From Nematostella vectensis (taxonomy: Eukaryota > Cnidaria > Anthozoa > Actiniaria > Edwardsiidae), in contig NC_064046.1 in assembly GCF_932526225.1 (NCBI RefSeq), positions 7,427,219 to 7,491,218 of the forward strand: DNA of 64,000 nucleotides, given 5' to 3'. The notes beneath the pieces are model-generated. The model searched no databases and was not told where the DNA came from. It saw only the letters and a program-made list of their open reading frames with translations. A program made the position numbers and the translations under genes. Below, piece after piece: positions 38,750-50,428 of this stretch; positions within the stretch are counted from its first letter, which is position 1, and the number at the start of each line of letters is the position of its first letter.

Positions 38750-39540
38750 GGGAGAGGCTGCTGAGGGCTGGTTTGGCGACGTTTGCGGCTCAAGTACGTC
38801 AGAATGCGGATGCTCATGGCGATCAGGACAATCCCGGGGATGAAAAACACCATGATGGAAATACCGAGGTTTAGTTTCACCGAGAGGGGGTCGTCATCGA
38901 TTAGGCAGAGTTGAGTATAGTGATCCGCGTCAATGGTGTATGATTTCATAGTACCGGTATATCCCGGGTGTATGGCTGCGGATATTGCGCCCACAAGCCA
39001 GGCCATCAGAACTGCTCGCAACACCGTCTTCCTGGAAGGTCTGGCAAGTGGAAAGTAAATGCCCAGGTACCTCTCTACGCCCAACACCGAGATGTTGGTG
39101 ATGGTGATGTATATGAGCACGATCTGGAAATACCTGAAATAGGATGTCAGCATCAGACTAGCCTGAATATCAGATTACCCTGAGATATTTTTTACTTGTT
39201 ACCAAATACCCAAGAATACGGAGAATGATTCCCGTTGCCGGAGTATTTAGAGGATGGTTTAGTTTGAGAACTATGCCAATGTCTTTCAAGCACCCAATTG
39301 TCTGTCTCCCTTGGGGGGATTTGAAATTACAGGAAGGAGAGGAAGAGGTACATTTCCAGAAAGTCAATTTATTTCCGTACGTTATTATGTGTTTTGGCGT
39401 GCCATTACGATTGTATTAATAATAAGTAACTTTGTCCCGAAGGGGTCATTTTTAATTTTAAAAAAAATCAAAATTATTGGCTAGGAATTCGGAGTGTTTA
39501 GGAGGTCAATTTGACAAATTGGTTGAGGGTTTACTGTGGG

Positions 39541-40700
39541 TAGGGAAGGGTATTATGGGTGGGGGTGGGGGTGTGGGAGAGAGTACTATGGGTGGGTAGG
39601 GAAAGGTATTATGGGCGGGGGTGGGTATGAGAGTACTATGGGTGGGTAGGGAAGGGTATTATGGGCGGGGGTGGGTGAGAGAGTACTATGGGTGGGTAGG
39701 GAAGGGTATTATGGGCCGGGGTGTGGGAGAGAGAGTACTATGGGTGGGTAGGGAAGGGTATTATGGGTGGGGGTTTGGGAGAGAGTACTATGGGTGGGTA
39801 GGAAAGGGTATTAGGGGCAAAGGTGTGGGAGAGAGTACTATAAGTGGGTAGGGAAGTGTATTAGGGGCCGGGATGTGGGAGAGAGAGTACTATGGGTGGG
39901 TAGGGAAGGGTATTATGGGTGGGGGTTTGGGAGAGAGTACTATGGGTAAGTAGGAAAGGGTATTAGGGGCAAAGGTGTGGGAGAGAGTACTATAAGTGGG
40001 TAGGGAAGGGTATTAGGGGCCGGGGTGTGGGAGAGAGTACTATGGGTGGGTAGGGAAGGGTATTATGGGCCGGGGTGTGTGAGAGAGAGTACTATGGGTG
40101 GGTAGGGAAGGGTATTAGGGGCCGGGGTGTGTGGGAGAGAGTACTATGGGTGGGTAGGGAAGGGTATTAGGGGCCGGGGTGTGGGAGAGAGAGTACTATG
40201 GGTGGATAGGGTATTAGAGGCCGGGGTGTGGGAGAGAGTACTATGAGTGGGTAGGGAAGGGTATTATAGGTGGGGGTGGGGGTGTGAGAGAGAGAGTACT
40301 ATGGGTGGGTAGGGAAGGGTATTAGGGGCCGGGGTGTGGGAGAGAGTACTATGGGTGGGTAGGGAAGGGTATTAGGGGCCGGGGTGTGGGAGAGAGAGTA
40401 CTATGGGTGGGTTGGGAAGGGTATTATGGGCCGGGGTGTTGGAGAGAGTACTATGGGTGGGTAGGGAATGGTATTAGGGGCCGGGGTGTGGGAGAGAGTA
40501 CTATGGGTGGGTACGGAATGGTATTAGGGGCTGGGGTGTGGGTGAGAGAGCACTATGGGTGGGTAGAGAAGGGTATTAGGGGCCGGGGTGTGGGAGATAG
40601 TACTATGGCTGGGTAGGGAAGGGTACTATGGGCGGGGGTGTGGGAGATAGAGTACTATGGGTGGGTAGGGAAGGGTATTATAGGTGGGTGTGTAAGGGTG
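39541..40700. repeat. ~50-bp G-rich minisatellite in the GPCR intron
   Basis: About 22 units of roughly 50 bp containing agtactatgggtgggtaggg, then aagggtattaggggccgggg and gtgtgggagaga. Unit length varies slightly. It lies wholly in the GPCR intron. The plus strand has many runs of three or more G. Confidence 0.92.
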
Positions 40701-41267
40701 TTATGGATGGTTGGGTGTGAGGGGTACATGTCTGTACGCTATTGAAATACCTATGAACATGGCAAATGGTGTTTTTTTCCAGGAAATCAGTGGTAAGTTC
40801 TGCTAGTAGAAGTGGGATTCCCACCAGGCCCGGCATGAGATCGGACAGGGCCGGACTTCGGACAAAGTATTTAGTGGTGATGCGGCCCTGGAAAGTCGTG
40901 GTAATGCCCTTTCTGGGTTTGACCAGGTAAAGTACCAAGCTATTCCCACAGCACGAGGTTATTGTGATGAGACCTAGGAAGGTCACGAGGATCCAGCGTT
41001 GGCGAACTGACGTCCGCACAAACTGAGGGGCCGTGGTAAGGGTGCTATTCGTCGCATTGGAATCCATCACTTGGCAGAAAAGACTGGAAGGAAATACAAA
41101 GACCACTTTGAATACCTGAATAAAAGGAAATAAAGTAATATGGGTGAGTCAGTATTTTAGTCCGAGACATTTGGGCAGTGAACTTATATGGCAAACATGA
41201 TAGCGAAGCTCCCACGCGGCTCCCACGGAGCTCCCCCGTGACGCGATGTCCGTCCGTCCGTCCCCAA

Positions 41268-41960
41268 AAAGAATCGTATGACAACCAAACTTGGCAGGTG
41301 TCATGTATGTGTGGGAGGTGCAAAACTGTGGTCAAGTGATTTTTTACGTCATCGGTGACGTCACTAGAAGCAAAATCTGCTGACGTCATCAAAATAAAAA
41401 AATGTTTTTATTTCACGAAGGAAACATCGTATGGCAACCAAACTCGGAAGGTGTCATGTAGGTGTCAAGGGGGATGCAACAATATGGTCAGGTGTTGTGT
41501 GACGTCTTCGATGACGTCACTTCAAGCAAAACACGTGATTAAAAGCAAAAACATTCATATCTCTTGAAAGAAACATTGTTTCACAACCAAACTATTCCGA
41601 TTTCATTAAGAACAAAAATATCCATATCACATGAACGAAACATCATATGACAACCAATCTTGGTATGTGTCATTTATGTGTCAATGGATGTGTAACAATA
41701 TGGTCGTGTGATTTTTGACGTCACATCTTAAAGCAAAAATATGCTGACGTCGACAAAATTAAAATATATATTTCACGAAAGAAACATCGTACGACAACAA
41801 AACTTGGTAGGTGTCATGTATGTTTAAAGTTGGTTGCAATGAGGTGGTCACGTGACATCATCGATGACGTCACTATAAGTAAAACTACCAACGGCGAAAC
41901 ATCGTATAACTAAACTTGTTGTGTCATATTTCAAGGAGGTGGGGGGGGCAGTGGGTTTAA
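41268..41960. repeat. Diverged ~150-bp tandem repeats with CRE-like palindromes
   Basis: A core like catcgtatgacaaccaaact recurs in variant forms near 41273, 41427, 41566, 41640, 41786 and 41899. It is often followed by ggtgtcatgtatgtgt and by gtgacgtcac or gatgacgtcac. It lies 200-900 bp upstream of the GPCR start codon. Probably an old dispersed repeat; the TGACGTCA-like palindromes could bind CREB/ATF proteins, but no function is shown. Confidence 0.6.
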
Positions 41961-43629
41961 CAAGTTGGTCGCGTGATCTGTGAAATCGTCTAAGTCGTCA
42001 AAAACAGAAATATAAAGATAATATTTAATATTTCTTAAATTATTAGCGAAAATAAGCAAAGCTTTGGTCGTTTTGGAGCTCCGCTTTTAGGCAATGCCAA
42101 AATCTATATATTAGCATTTATACAAATCTGCATCAATACTGTGGGGTTCTGAAAAATCGATTAGCAGTATCGATGCAAAAAGCGATTACATGGAGTAAAC
42201 GATTCTTCGTTTACACCATATGTTTTTCTGTACGCTCGACTTGTGCAGGGTCAATATCACTTGACAACGCGAAAAACCTAACAAAGACACACTTCAAAGA
42301 AGTTCGCCGCATTTCCTAACCAGTCTCGTCTACTAACCATGAGGGAACCATTGCCAAATGCGGGGAGTAGAACTTTAGTTACTGGTTCTCGTGATAAGAC
42401 AGTTTGAAACTTATTGGAATTTTATCCTAGTACATAACAGAAAACACAATTTTTAATTAATTTGAAATTGTATTGACGTGTTCACGTACACAATTTTAGC
42501 GTAGTCTAGATGTATGATGTCTAGTTAAGGAAAAGATTAATTGCTGCGACGCAGGAGCAGCATACTAGTCTTGACATCGCTTTTCTCTTTCCTTTCCATT
42601 CACGAGCATCCGCGGCAGAATATATGCGGGTGTTTGGTTCGATTTTGGTTTGGGGTCTTGTTCCGCAGCCTCACTTTAAAAAATGAGGCCGCGAGAGACT
42701 AGGACTAAATTTCAGTTTGACAGATTTTGACAGACGAACAATCGAACATTGTGCCATGTTTTGACATGGGACTCGTGATCTCTCGTACGGTGTTCGTGGT
42801 CAATAAATCAACAAGAGGAGTGCACAAACAAGATTGTAAGTTTGGAAATATGTTCACTCGTCAGTTACTTGGGACGAGTTACCACAGCTTTCAAAGAGTG
42901 TTGAAGGAGAATTTAATAACAGTTTCAGACCGATTTTGCCGACTTATGAGCCGGGTCGAAAGCGTACCATTCGTACCAGTACACGTGCCATGGTCGCGTC
43001 TCCCGCAGTCGATGGAAACCTCGACAAAACTGGGTACTAAACAAGCAAAACGAGCATCCTAACTCAATGCCTAAATACTCTAGCTCACTTGGCTATGGAC
43101 TGTACGGCGTTTGGGAAAACTTATCAGTTCAAAACAATGACCCAATGCCTTCTAGTAATTGCTGAAGAGCATGCAACAAGTTTTAGCAAACCCAAGTGAT
43201 GCTAAAAGGTGAAAAACACCTTGACAGAAAAGCTTATACTGTAAAACAATCAAAACAGATTATTATACCGTTGTGTTCATAAATCCAGGCTGTTTTGTTG
43301 TTTTTAAAACTGGCCAAATAGGACGGGGAGGAAACGGATAAGCAAAAAAAAAAAACAATCCCTACCAATCATGACTCTCGATGAAAAAAAATAAAGACTA
43401 ATATATTGCCAAAACCTCTAACAATTAGGCTACCTTACGTTTATCGGTATTTTTAGCGAAGAAAAACTCAGCGCGATGCGATAAGCTGCCGCCATCTTTT
43501 TTGTGTTTGTTTCAAAATGACAAACAAGAGGGAGTAGCAGGGGTAAGACCACGGGCGCAAGGAATTCAACAATCCCAAATAAAATTTAAGATTGTGCCAG
43601 CTATTCAAATCTCGATAACAAAAAAAAAA
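41961..43629. other. Intergenic stretch, no convincing gene
   Basis: AT-rich. A 111-codon open frame at 42727-43062 shows no recognisable domain, and I do not call it a gene. No RNA gene was seen. Confidence 0.4.
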
Positions 43630-43717
43630 CGCCTAATGGTAAACTTCTCTCGCTACTTTCTAAAATTTTAAGCCGCCTAAAGGTAAACTTCTCTCGCTAC
43701 TTTCTAAAATTTCAAGC
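43630..43717. repeat. 44-bp tandem duplication
   Basis: Units start at 43630 and 43674 and share ggtaaacttctctcgctact. Only two or three bases differ. Confidence 0.85.
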
Positions 43718-43719
43718 TT

Positions 43720-43965
43720 AGCTGCAATCAGCGACAAAACTGTTGAAAATTTTAGCGCTTCAAATGCAGTTTCAGATGGAAATCTGAACCACGTAGCATA
43801 GTGACTTTGATATCTTCCCCTCTCCATCCCAAATAGACAGCAACTTTTAATGGGGGAAGGGGGATGTGAGTAATAAAAATTTCCCATATTGTAAATTATT
43901 TCAGTAAGACTACTTTTTAGATGTCATTTTCAACAGGTTTTGTCGCTGATTGTGGCTGCATGTAT
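43720..43965. repeat. Inverted repeat, ~36-bp arms, MITE-like
   Basis: The left arm contains caatcagcgacaaaactgtt (about 43726). The right arm near 43925-43965 is its inverse with an extra base or two (aacaggttttgtcgctgatt). The interior is about 170 bp without coding content. Confidence 0.55.
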
Positions 43966-44085
43966 ACCATGTAGCGTTTGAACTACACTGAAGCAACTGT
44001 ATATCACTGTCGCAGCATTTCATTTCTATTAGAAACTTCTAGTTTATGCAGAAATGTTCGAAATTACGTAAAAGCAGCTGTTTGG
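43966..44085. other. No feature seen
   Basis: Short unassigned stretch between two inverted-repeat elements. Confidence 0.3.
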
Positions 44086-45222
44086 GTTAAGCCAAGAGAC
44101 CATGATATAAGAGAACGAATCCCCGTGGCCCCTGATAACGTCCATGAAAGCTATTTTTAGATTGCGCGAGCTTGTCAATCATAGCATCCATATATGGTTC
44201 ATCGCGCCATATTTGGTTATGGGTACCTCGCGAGCTATATAGTACATTTTCCCAATTTTTTTCCCTCTGCACTTTTTGACTTCGTTCGCTACCTTTTAGC
44301 TGCTTCTCATAGCTCATGATTACAATGCTACTTGTAGGATGGTGTCCTGGTATCTGTTAAGTTATCTAATGTTAAGTTATCTAAATGTTATATAAATATT
44401 GAACGGGAAGACGTCGGGGAAACTTCGAGTTTGGAGTTCATTCAAGATGCATCAGGCTGACTCCTAAAAAGTTCTTTTTCTCTCCAATACGGTGAGATGA
44501 AAAACTTAGGCATTCTCAGTCTATGTTATATATTTAAATACAAGAAGGCCTTTATTTTTCTTTGATTTACAACATTTTTAGATGATGAATGAGCTTCAAT
44601 TCTTCACGCAAATGTTCAGAAATCATGTCACTCAAGAAACCCTTGTCACCTGAATAAGATTTACTTCATTGTGGAGACTTGAAATCTTTTATTTGTGAAT
44701 TACCTGCCTTAATGACCACAACCATGACAATATCGGTGTGAATATAATGGTATTAAATTCTGGGTCTATCTTTTTCATTAAAAGGGAATTGGAAGAGAAT
44801 TGTGTGTTGTAAACACAGATTTATGATTGATTGTTGTTTTACTTATAATTTGCGAATCAGCCGTAAAAACTTTTACTGGGGCAGTTGATCCCCGAGCCTA
44901 AAATCACGCACTCTATGCATTTCAATGTCCAAGAAACGGTTGATTGGATCCAGCGTACTCTATGGAAGATCATTTTCACAGCGTTTGTAAAAAAGGATGG
45001 TTTTCGGTCAAAAAGATTTCCATAACAGCCTCTGCCGGTTCACATCGCTCAAGATGTGATCGCGCTTTTGACTCATGTTGCTAGGAAACGTGAGCGCTAA
45101 CCAATCAGAGGCGTATCTAAAAATAACTGCTTGTTCTAAAAATAGCTTTCACGGACGTTATCATTGGAACATACCCTAATACGGGGGATTCGTTCTCCTT
45201 ACATCATGGTCTCTTGGTTAAG
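44086..45222. repeat. ~1.1-kb segment bounded by ~75-85-bp inverted repeats
   Basis: 44086-44160 (containing aagagaccatgat, gaacgaatcccc, ataacgtcc and gaaagctattttta) is matched in inverse orientation by 45137-45222, with a roughly 10-bp insertion and scattered changes. The interior has no transposase-like frame. It may be a non-autonomous DNA transposon or two inverted copies of one short repeat. Confidence 0.5.
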
Positions 45223-46262
45223 ATTATTGCGGGTTATAACAAGTAATGAAGTAGTCCTCGCATTTCGTCGGCACATTGAGATTCATCACTTACCTCACAA
45301 TAAACTCAAAACAATAGGCACGTTTCCTCTTTTAAACGACCTGTTAAAGCTGATATACGTCCGTTGCCGTGGTCACCCAAGCCTCTGACGTCATCCTAAC
45401 CTGAAATTACGGTAAATTGACCACAATGAAAAGGGCCTCCTGGCAGAAAGTTATGGTGAAATAAGAAGTAGAAATGGGAGGTCTGCGTAAAGTACCCAAT
45501 TAAGATTATTATACACGGCCTGCGAGAAAACTATAGTGGTTTTCAACTACGGTTTTTTAGATTTTCTTCCAAAACCCCAAAACTGCGATTTCATTTGCAC
45601 GTGTCGATTATTTATCTAACTTCTATTTCAGAATTTGCAAACTAAAAGCATTGGTGATTATGTTCGCCAAAGATCAGAACCATCGCACGTTTTTTAAAAA
45701 GGGGCTACTAAACGGGCTCGAATTTTTTTAAACCATTTCCCGCGGAGGCCTTTAATTACGGGTGTTTAGCAAGGTAACACAATGACTGAAAATAAATGAA
45801 CAGTTAACATTTGTTTTTTTTAAATAAAACAAAACTCACCGGTGACTAGGAGCCGCGCAAAGAGCCAGTCAAGGCGTAATGAAAATTTTAGATCCTTCTC
45901 TAGATGGAGAAACGACCACCAGAACAGTCAGGGAACAAATACGAGTTGACAAGGGACTCGCCGCATATAAGCTGGACTTTCTTGAAACAGCATCCAATCA
46001 TCATAGCTCCCATATAATAATGGATATCGATAATGGATAATTCTACCAGCCCAGCCAAAAAGATTCAATGAACAGTTGAAAATATCCAATTTAAAACAAC
46101 TAAATTTGTATATGAAATTGCCGTTTTTGTCTCTATTCCCTTTGTATAACAAGTTTGCGAGTATTTTTTCCCTTCAAGAATAGCTATTTGTGGTAATGAT
46201 ATTTTTCACCTAGTTATTCAAATCGCCTTTGTGTTTGCTTAAAAGATGTATATGTTAATTAC
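45223..46262. other. Intergenic stretch, no gene seen
   Basis: Nothing recognised on either strand beyond AT-rich single-copy-looking sequence. Confidence 0.4.
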
Positions 46263-46393
46263 CAGCTGGGAGGTCCGTATCGTGAAATACCGTGACCGAG
46301 GTTATGAAAATACTGACCGAGGCCGAAGACCGTGGTCAGTATTTTCGAGGCCGAGGTCACGGTATTTTACGATACGGACCGACCCTTAGCTGG
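46263..46393. repeat. Foldback MITE, ~131 bp, nearly perfect hairpin
   Basis: The left arm starts cagctgggaggtccgtatcg and the right arm ends gatacggaccgacccttagc then tgg. The arms are about 55-60 bp around a short centre (gaggccgaagaccgt). Related gtccggatcg strings occur near 46933. Confidence 0.75.
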
Positions 46394-49179
46394 GAAATAA
46401 TTTTTTTTCCTCCATAGCTTTTCAAACTTTGTTTACCTTACGGGCTTACGGTTGCACGAGGCGAGGTTTCGCTCCCGACTTTCGTCAATGTTCTTGAAGA
46501 TTTTGTTTGTTCGCTCATGATCATTCAATAAACTCCATTTTGTCTTTCCACACAACGCTTTTTATCCTTCAGAAATACAGAACCTCCAAAGAAGACATTC
46601 TCTGAGTTTTGACAAACAATTTTGTAAAATAATTTAGTCCCAATTGATACGCGTTCTCAACTCGAATTGATTGTAGGAATGTCTTCTTTCGTTTTAAATC
46701 CTCTACAGACGATATGCAGGTAAATTCCTAGAGTGAATTGTCGTTTTTCTTCGTATGAAGAGACGATTTGCTGATTTTTCTATCCCAAATGAACTTTTCG
46801 TAAAGTCAATGATAAAATGCCGTTTTAGTTTGAAGATCTATAACTTCGGGAGTGAAAATCCAGTTTTCGATGGTCATTTTACAAATCAACTCACTATTTC
46901 GAGGTTTGGAGGTGAGCGGTCCGGTATCGCGGGGTCCGGATCGTAGGATACAGGACCTCACGAGAGCCAATCAGAGCGCGCCCGCCCGCCTGCCCCCCCG
47001 ATTGTTCGATTTTATCTATCAAGTCGCCCAACTTGAAACACCTGAATAGCGTAGCTCGGGATTACCCTAGGTGCTCTGCGTAGGCGTCTGGGGCTTGACT
47101 CATTAAGACGAAACATGTTCTTTAGGTGAAAAAGTTCAACATGAACTTCAAGCCATTTGTTTGAATATCTCTCTGTTTCCACAACAGAAAATTCAATCCA
47201 TAAGAGAAAAAAACAACCTTTGAGTTGATTTATTTCTCTACTGTGGACTTTATCAAGTATTCTAACCAACAAATAAGAGTCAACTAACAAGAAGAATTCA
47301 CCTGTTTGCATAAATTTAAAAAATATCCCACTATGCATCTCACATTTTATTTCGTTATTTTCTTCCTTTACCTTTTGGTTTAAAAAAAAACATGGTCTTA
47401 TTTTCAGGAAAGTGTTCTAGTCAGCGAATGTGTGTGAAAATGTATTTTCGCTAATACAATTTGCGTGTAAAATAAGATAACCCCCTATCATAAATGTTTT
47501 TGTTAGACTTAATTAATGTCGAAATTTCAATTCCAATCTGAATAATTTATCAAAGTATTTTCAAACTTTTTTTTTTCAACAAGAGACCTCAACACTGGCG
47601 AACAGGCTTTACTGACCGTGTATTTCTGTAGCAGATATGTTACGTGTTTTGCCTGCAAAGAAACTACAAAGGTACTACAATTCTTGAGACAATTTTATCT
47701 TTATAGTATAGCCAATAACAAATAGCTTCTCAAAGACTTTTATGTTTGGAAAAACTATAGCGTATGGAAATGGCTTCTTGAAAATTTAGGATCGCGACTT
47801 CATCGCTCGTGAAATATTATTCAATAAAATAGGTTTAAGTATAATTTATGAGTAGAAGTATAATTTTTAACCTAGCAATTCTTAAAGCACATGTTTTTTT
47901 AAATATATAATTATTTGAGATTTACGTGAGAACATATAGACTCGGCTCTGCGAAGTTTAAAATGCCATATTCCAAACTAAACTAGTTTCAATAAAAATAC
48001 AGAAACTTTATATCTAGAAACAGACACAAAATAACTAGAGACTACATTAGCGAAAAGAGAAGGCAAGCTTATACTTTAAGTCCACTTCCTCGCTAGACCG
48101 TTAACGAGCAAATCAGACGAAATGTTGTTCGTGTATATCTGCAATTCGTGTACCGAATATTATAAAGCCAATTCCTTGAAGCTGTTGTCATCAGATTGTT
48201 TTGAATCCGTTTTAGCCGTCATTACTTTAGCCCCATTACGAGTGGGAAGGAGGTGAACCGAGATGAGGTGAGGGAGGAAAATTGTCTAAACGGTTAAACT
48301 AAATGTCATATGTATCTAGGGATGAACTCTATGAACATGCAATTTTTTTAGTAGTTTATTAGTATACTATCCAGTATTTTTAATTTCCACTATCCACCAT
48401 TTCAAACCTCTTTTTGCCGTCGTAGCGGAGCCAGCGCGGCCGTAGGCCGCACGCGGAGCCCCATAGGTATAGAGAAATGGTCTATAACTAGGCGACTGAG
48501 TTTGTGTGGTCAATGACGTCATTGTCACAAGCTGCCAGCCAGCCAGCCGCGATCTGTCCAGGCCCAGGTCTCTTGGACGCGCAAAACAATATGGCGGCCG
48601 CTAGAGTATTTCTAACCTAAAAACACAAAAACTGACTGCAAACAAGCCAAGAACTATCGATAACATGTACATATTAGACATTGGTATTTAATGTAGGTCA
48701 CCAAAAATAAGCACATTTAAAGTACTAAAAAGTAAGAAAACTTTTTACAAATAGAAAAATAATGAATCAGAGTTAAAATGTAAAACCTAGTTTTTTTCCC
48801 AAGTTAGTCTGACAGGTTGTTGTATAATGTGCATTTAGTGACATTTAGGCTATTTAGGTTCATAAATAGTCTCTTGCCTATTTTATAAAGATATGATGAC
48901 AATGACCTATGGTCAAGCAATTGATGTATATAAGTTAATCATAAAAAAACCAGGTCTCCTATATAATCCCTTAAGATCATGTTTAAAACTATTTAAAAAA
49001 CAATTTTCATATGGTAAGCCAGTAAATTCATATTTTATAAAGCAAATTAATACAATTAACAATTGTAGGCTAAATAGATGCTTATAAAAAGGGATTCTAA
49101 TTTGATAATTTTAGGCTAACAGGATAATTCTAGGCTCTTATATGTGGTTCTTAACTTTATAATAAAATAAAGTACCGGT
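46394..49179. other. Long AT-rich intergenic stretch, no gene seen
   Basis: No convincing exon was found. It probably contains the unseen first exon(s) and promoter of the PAN-EGF gene that follows, since a signal-peptide exon ending in phase 1 is missing, but I could not place it. Two ccaatcag boxes occur upstream (45103 and 46969). Confidence 0.4.
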
Positions 49180-50352
49180 TGTCAGAATTGTTTTGATAGT
49201 TTTGATTGTTTTGATAGGCTTGCGTTACACTCAAGCACAAAGGTCAGGCTTGCGTTACTTTCAAGCACAAAGGTCAGGCTTGCGTTACACTTAAGCACGA
49301 AGGTCAGGCTAGCGTTACACTCAAGCACAAAGGTCAGACTTAAGTCACTTTTAAGAACAAAGGTCAGGCTTGCGTTAATTTCAAGCACAAAGGTCAGGCT
49401 TGCGTTACACTCAAGCACAAAGGTCAGGCTTGCGTTACACTCAAGTACAAAGGTCAGGCTAGCGTTACTTTCAAGCACAAAGGTCAGGCTTGCGTTACTT
49501 TCAAGCACAAAGGTCAGACTTCCGTTACACTCAAGCACAAAGGCCAGACTTCCGTTACTTTCAAGCACAAAGGTCAGGCTAGCGTTACTTACAAGCACAA
49601 AGGTCAGGCTTGCGTTACACTCGAGCACAAAGGTCAGGCTAGCGTTACACTCAAGCACAAAGGTCAGGCTAGCGTTACACTCAAGCACAAAGGTCAGACT
49701 AGCGTTACACTCAAGCACAAAGGTCAGGCTTGCGTTACTTTCAAGCACAAAGGTCAGGCTTCCGTTACTTTCAAGCACAAAGGTCAGGCTTGCGTTACAC
49801 TCAAGCACAAAGGTCAGGCTTACGTCACTTTCAAGTACAAAGGTCAGGCTTGCGTTACTTTCAAGCACAAAGGTCAGGCTTAAGTTACACTCAAGCACAA
49901 AGGTCAGACTTGCGTTACTTTCAAGCACAAAGGTCAGGCTTGCGTTACACTCAAGCACGAAGGTCAGGCTAGCGTTACACTCAAGCACAAAGGTCAGACT
50001 TACGTCACTTTCAAGCACAAAGGTCAGGCTAGCGTTACTTTCAAGCACAAAGGTCAGGCTTGCGTTACTTTCAAGCACAAAGGTCAGACTAGCGTTATTT
50101 TCAAGCACAAAGGTCAGGCTTGCGTTACACTCAAGCACAAAGGTCAGGCTTGCGTTACTTTCAAGCACAAAGGTCAGGCTTGCGTTACTTTCAAGCACAA
50201 AGGTCAGGCTTACGTTACACTCAAGCACAAAGGTCAGGCTTGCGTTACACTCAAGCACGAAGGTCAGGCTAGCGTTACACTCAAGCACAAAGGTCAGGCT
50301 TGCGTTACACTCAAGCACAAAGGTCAGGCTAGCGTTACACTCGAGCACAAAG
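49180..50352. repeat. 30-bp minisatellite upstream of the PAN exon
   Basis: About 38 units of 30 bp contain caagcacaaaggtcaggctt and then gcgttacactc or gcgttactttc; the two unit types are interspersed. Because 30 is a multiple of 3, long frames stay open by chance, including a minus-strand frame encoding SLTFVLECNA-type decapeptides. It is not considered coding. Confidence 0.95.
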
Positions 50353-50428
50353 GTATATAGATTATCTCTTGAAAAATGTGTACTTGTTGTCATGATATTC
50401 CCACTAACGGATAGTATGCTCATCTCAG

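Larger units (their letters stand above)
38744..41067 (-). pseudogene. GPCR gene, 5' part (TM1 to loop 3), cut off by the Polinton
   Basis: Rhodopsin-family receptor on the minus strand. Exon 1 is 41067-40751, from MDSNATNSTL (two N-glycosylation sites, NAT and NST) through TM1 (GLITITSCCGNSLVLYLV, with the conserved GN), TM2 (ALSDLMPGLVGIPLLLAE) and the TM3 cysteine (ICHVH). Exon 2 resumes at 39133 with TM3 (YFQIVLIYITITNISVLG), the ERY motif in GVERYLGIYFPL, TM4 (VLMAWLVGAISAA), loop 2 and TM5 (GISIMVFFIPGIVLIAM). It ends in loop 3 (YLSRKRRQTSPQQ) at the Polinton target site. The intron is GT-AG (40750 to 39134) and holds G-rich repeats. The frame is phase 2 at the break and continues exactly at 22161, so the ancestral gene was open there. 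The ligand cannot be inferred. Confidence 0.85.

Noticed and set aside
38382-38843. 153-codon frame spanning the right terminal repeat and host DNA
   Set aside because: It crosses the element boundary and is antisense to the GPCR exon.
42727-43062. 111-codon plus-strand open frame
   Set aside because: No recognisable domain, no neighbouring exons, and composition no better than chance for this length.
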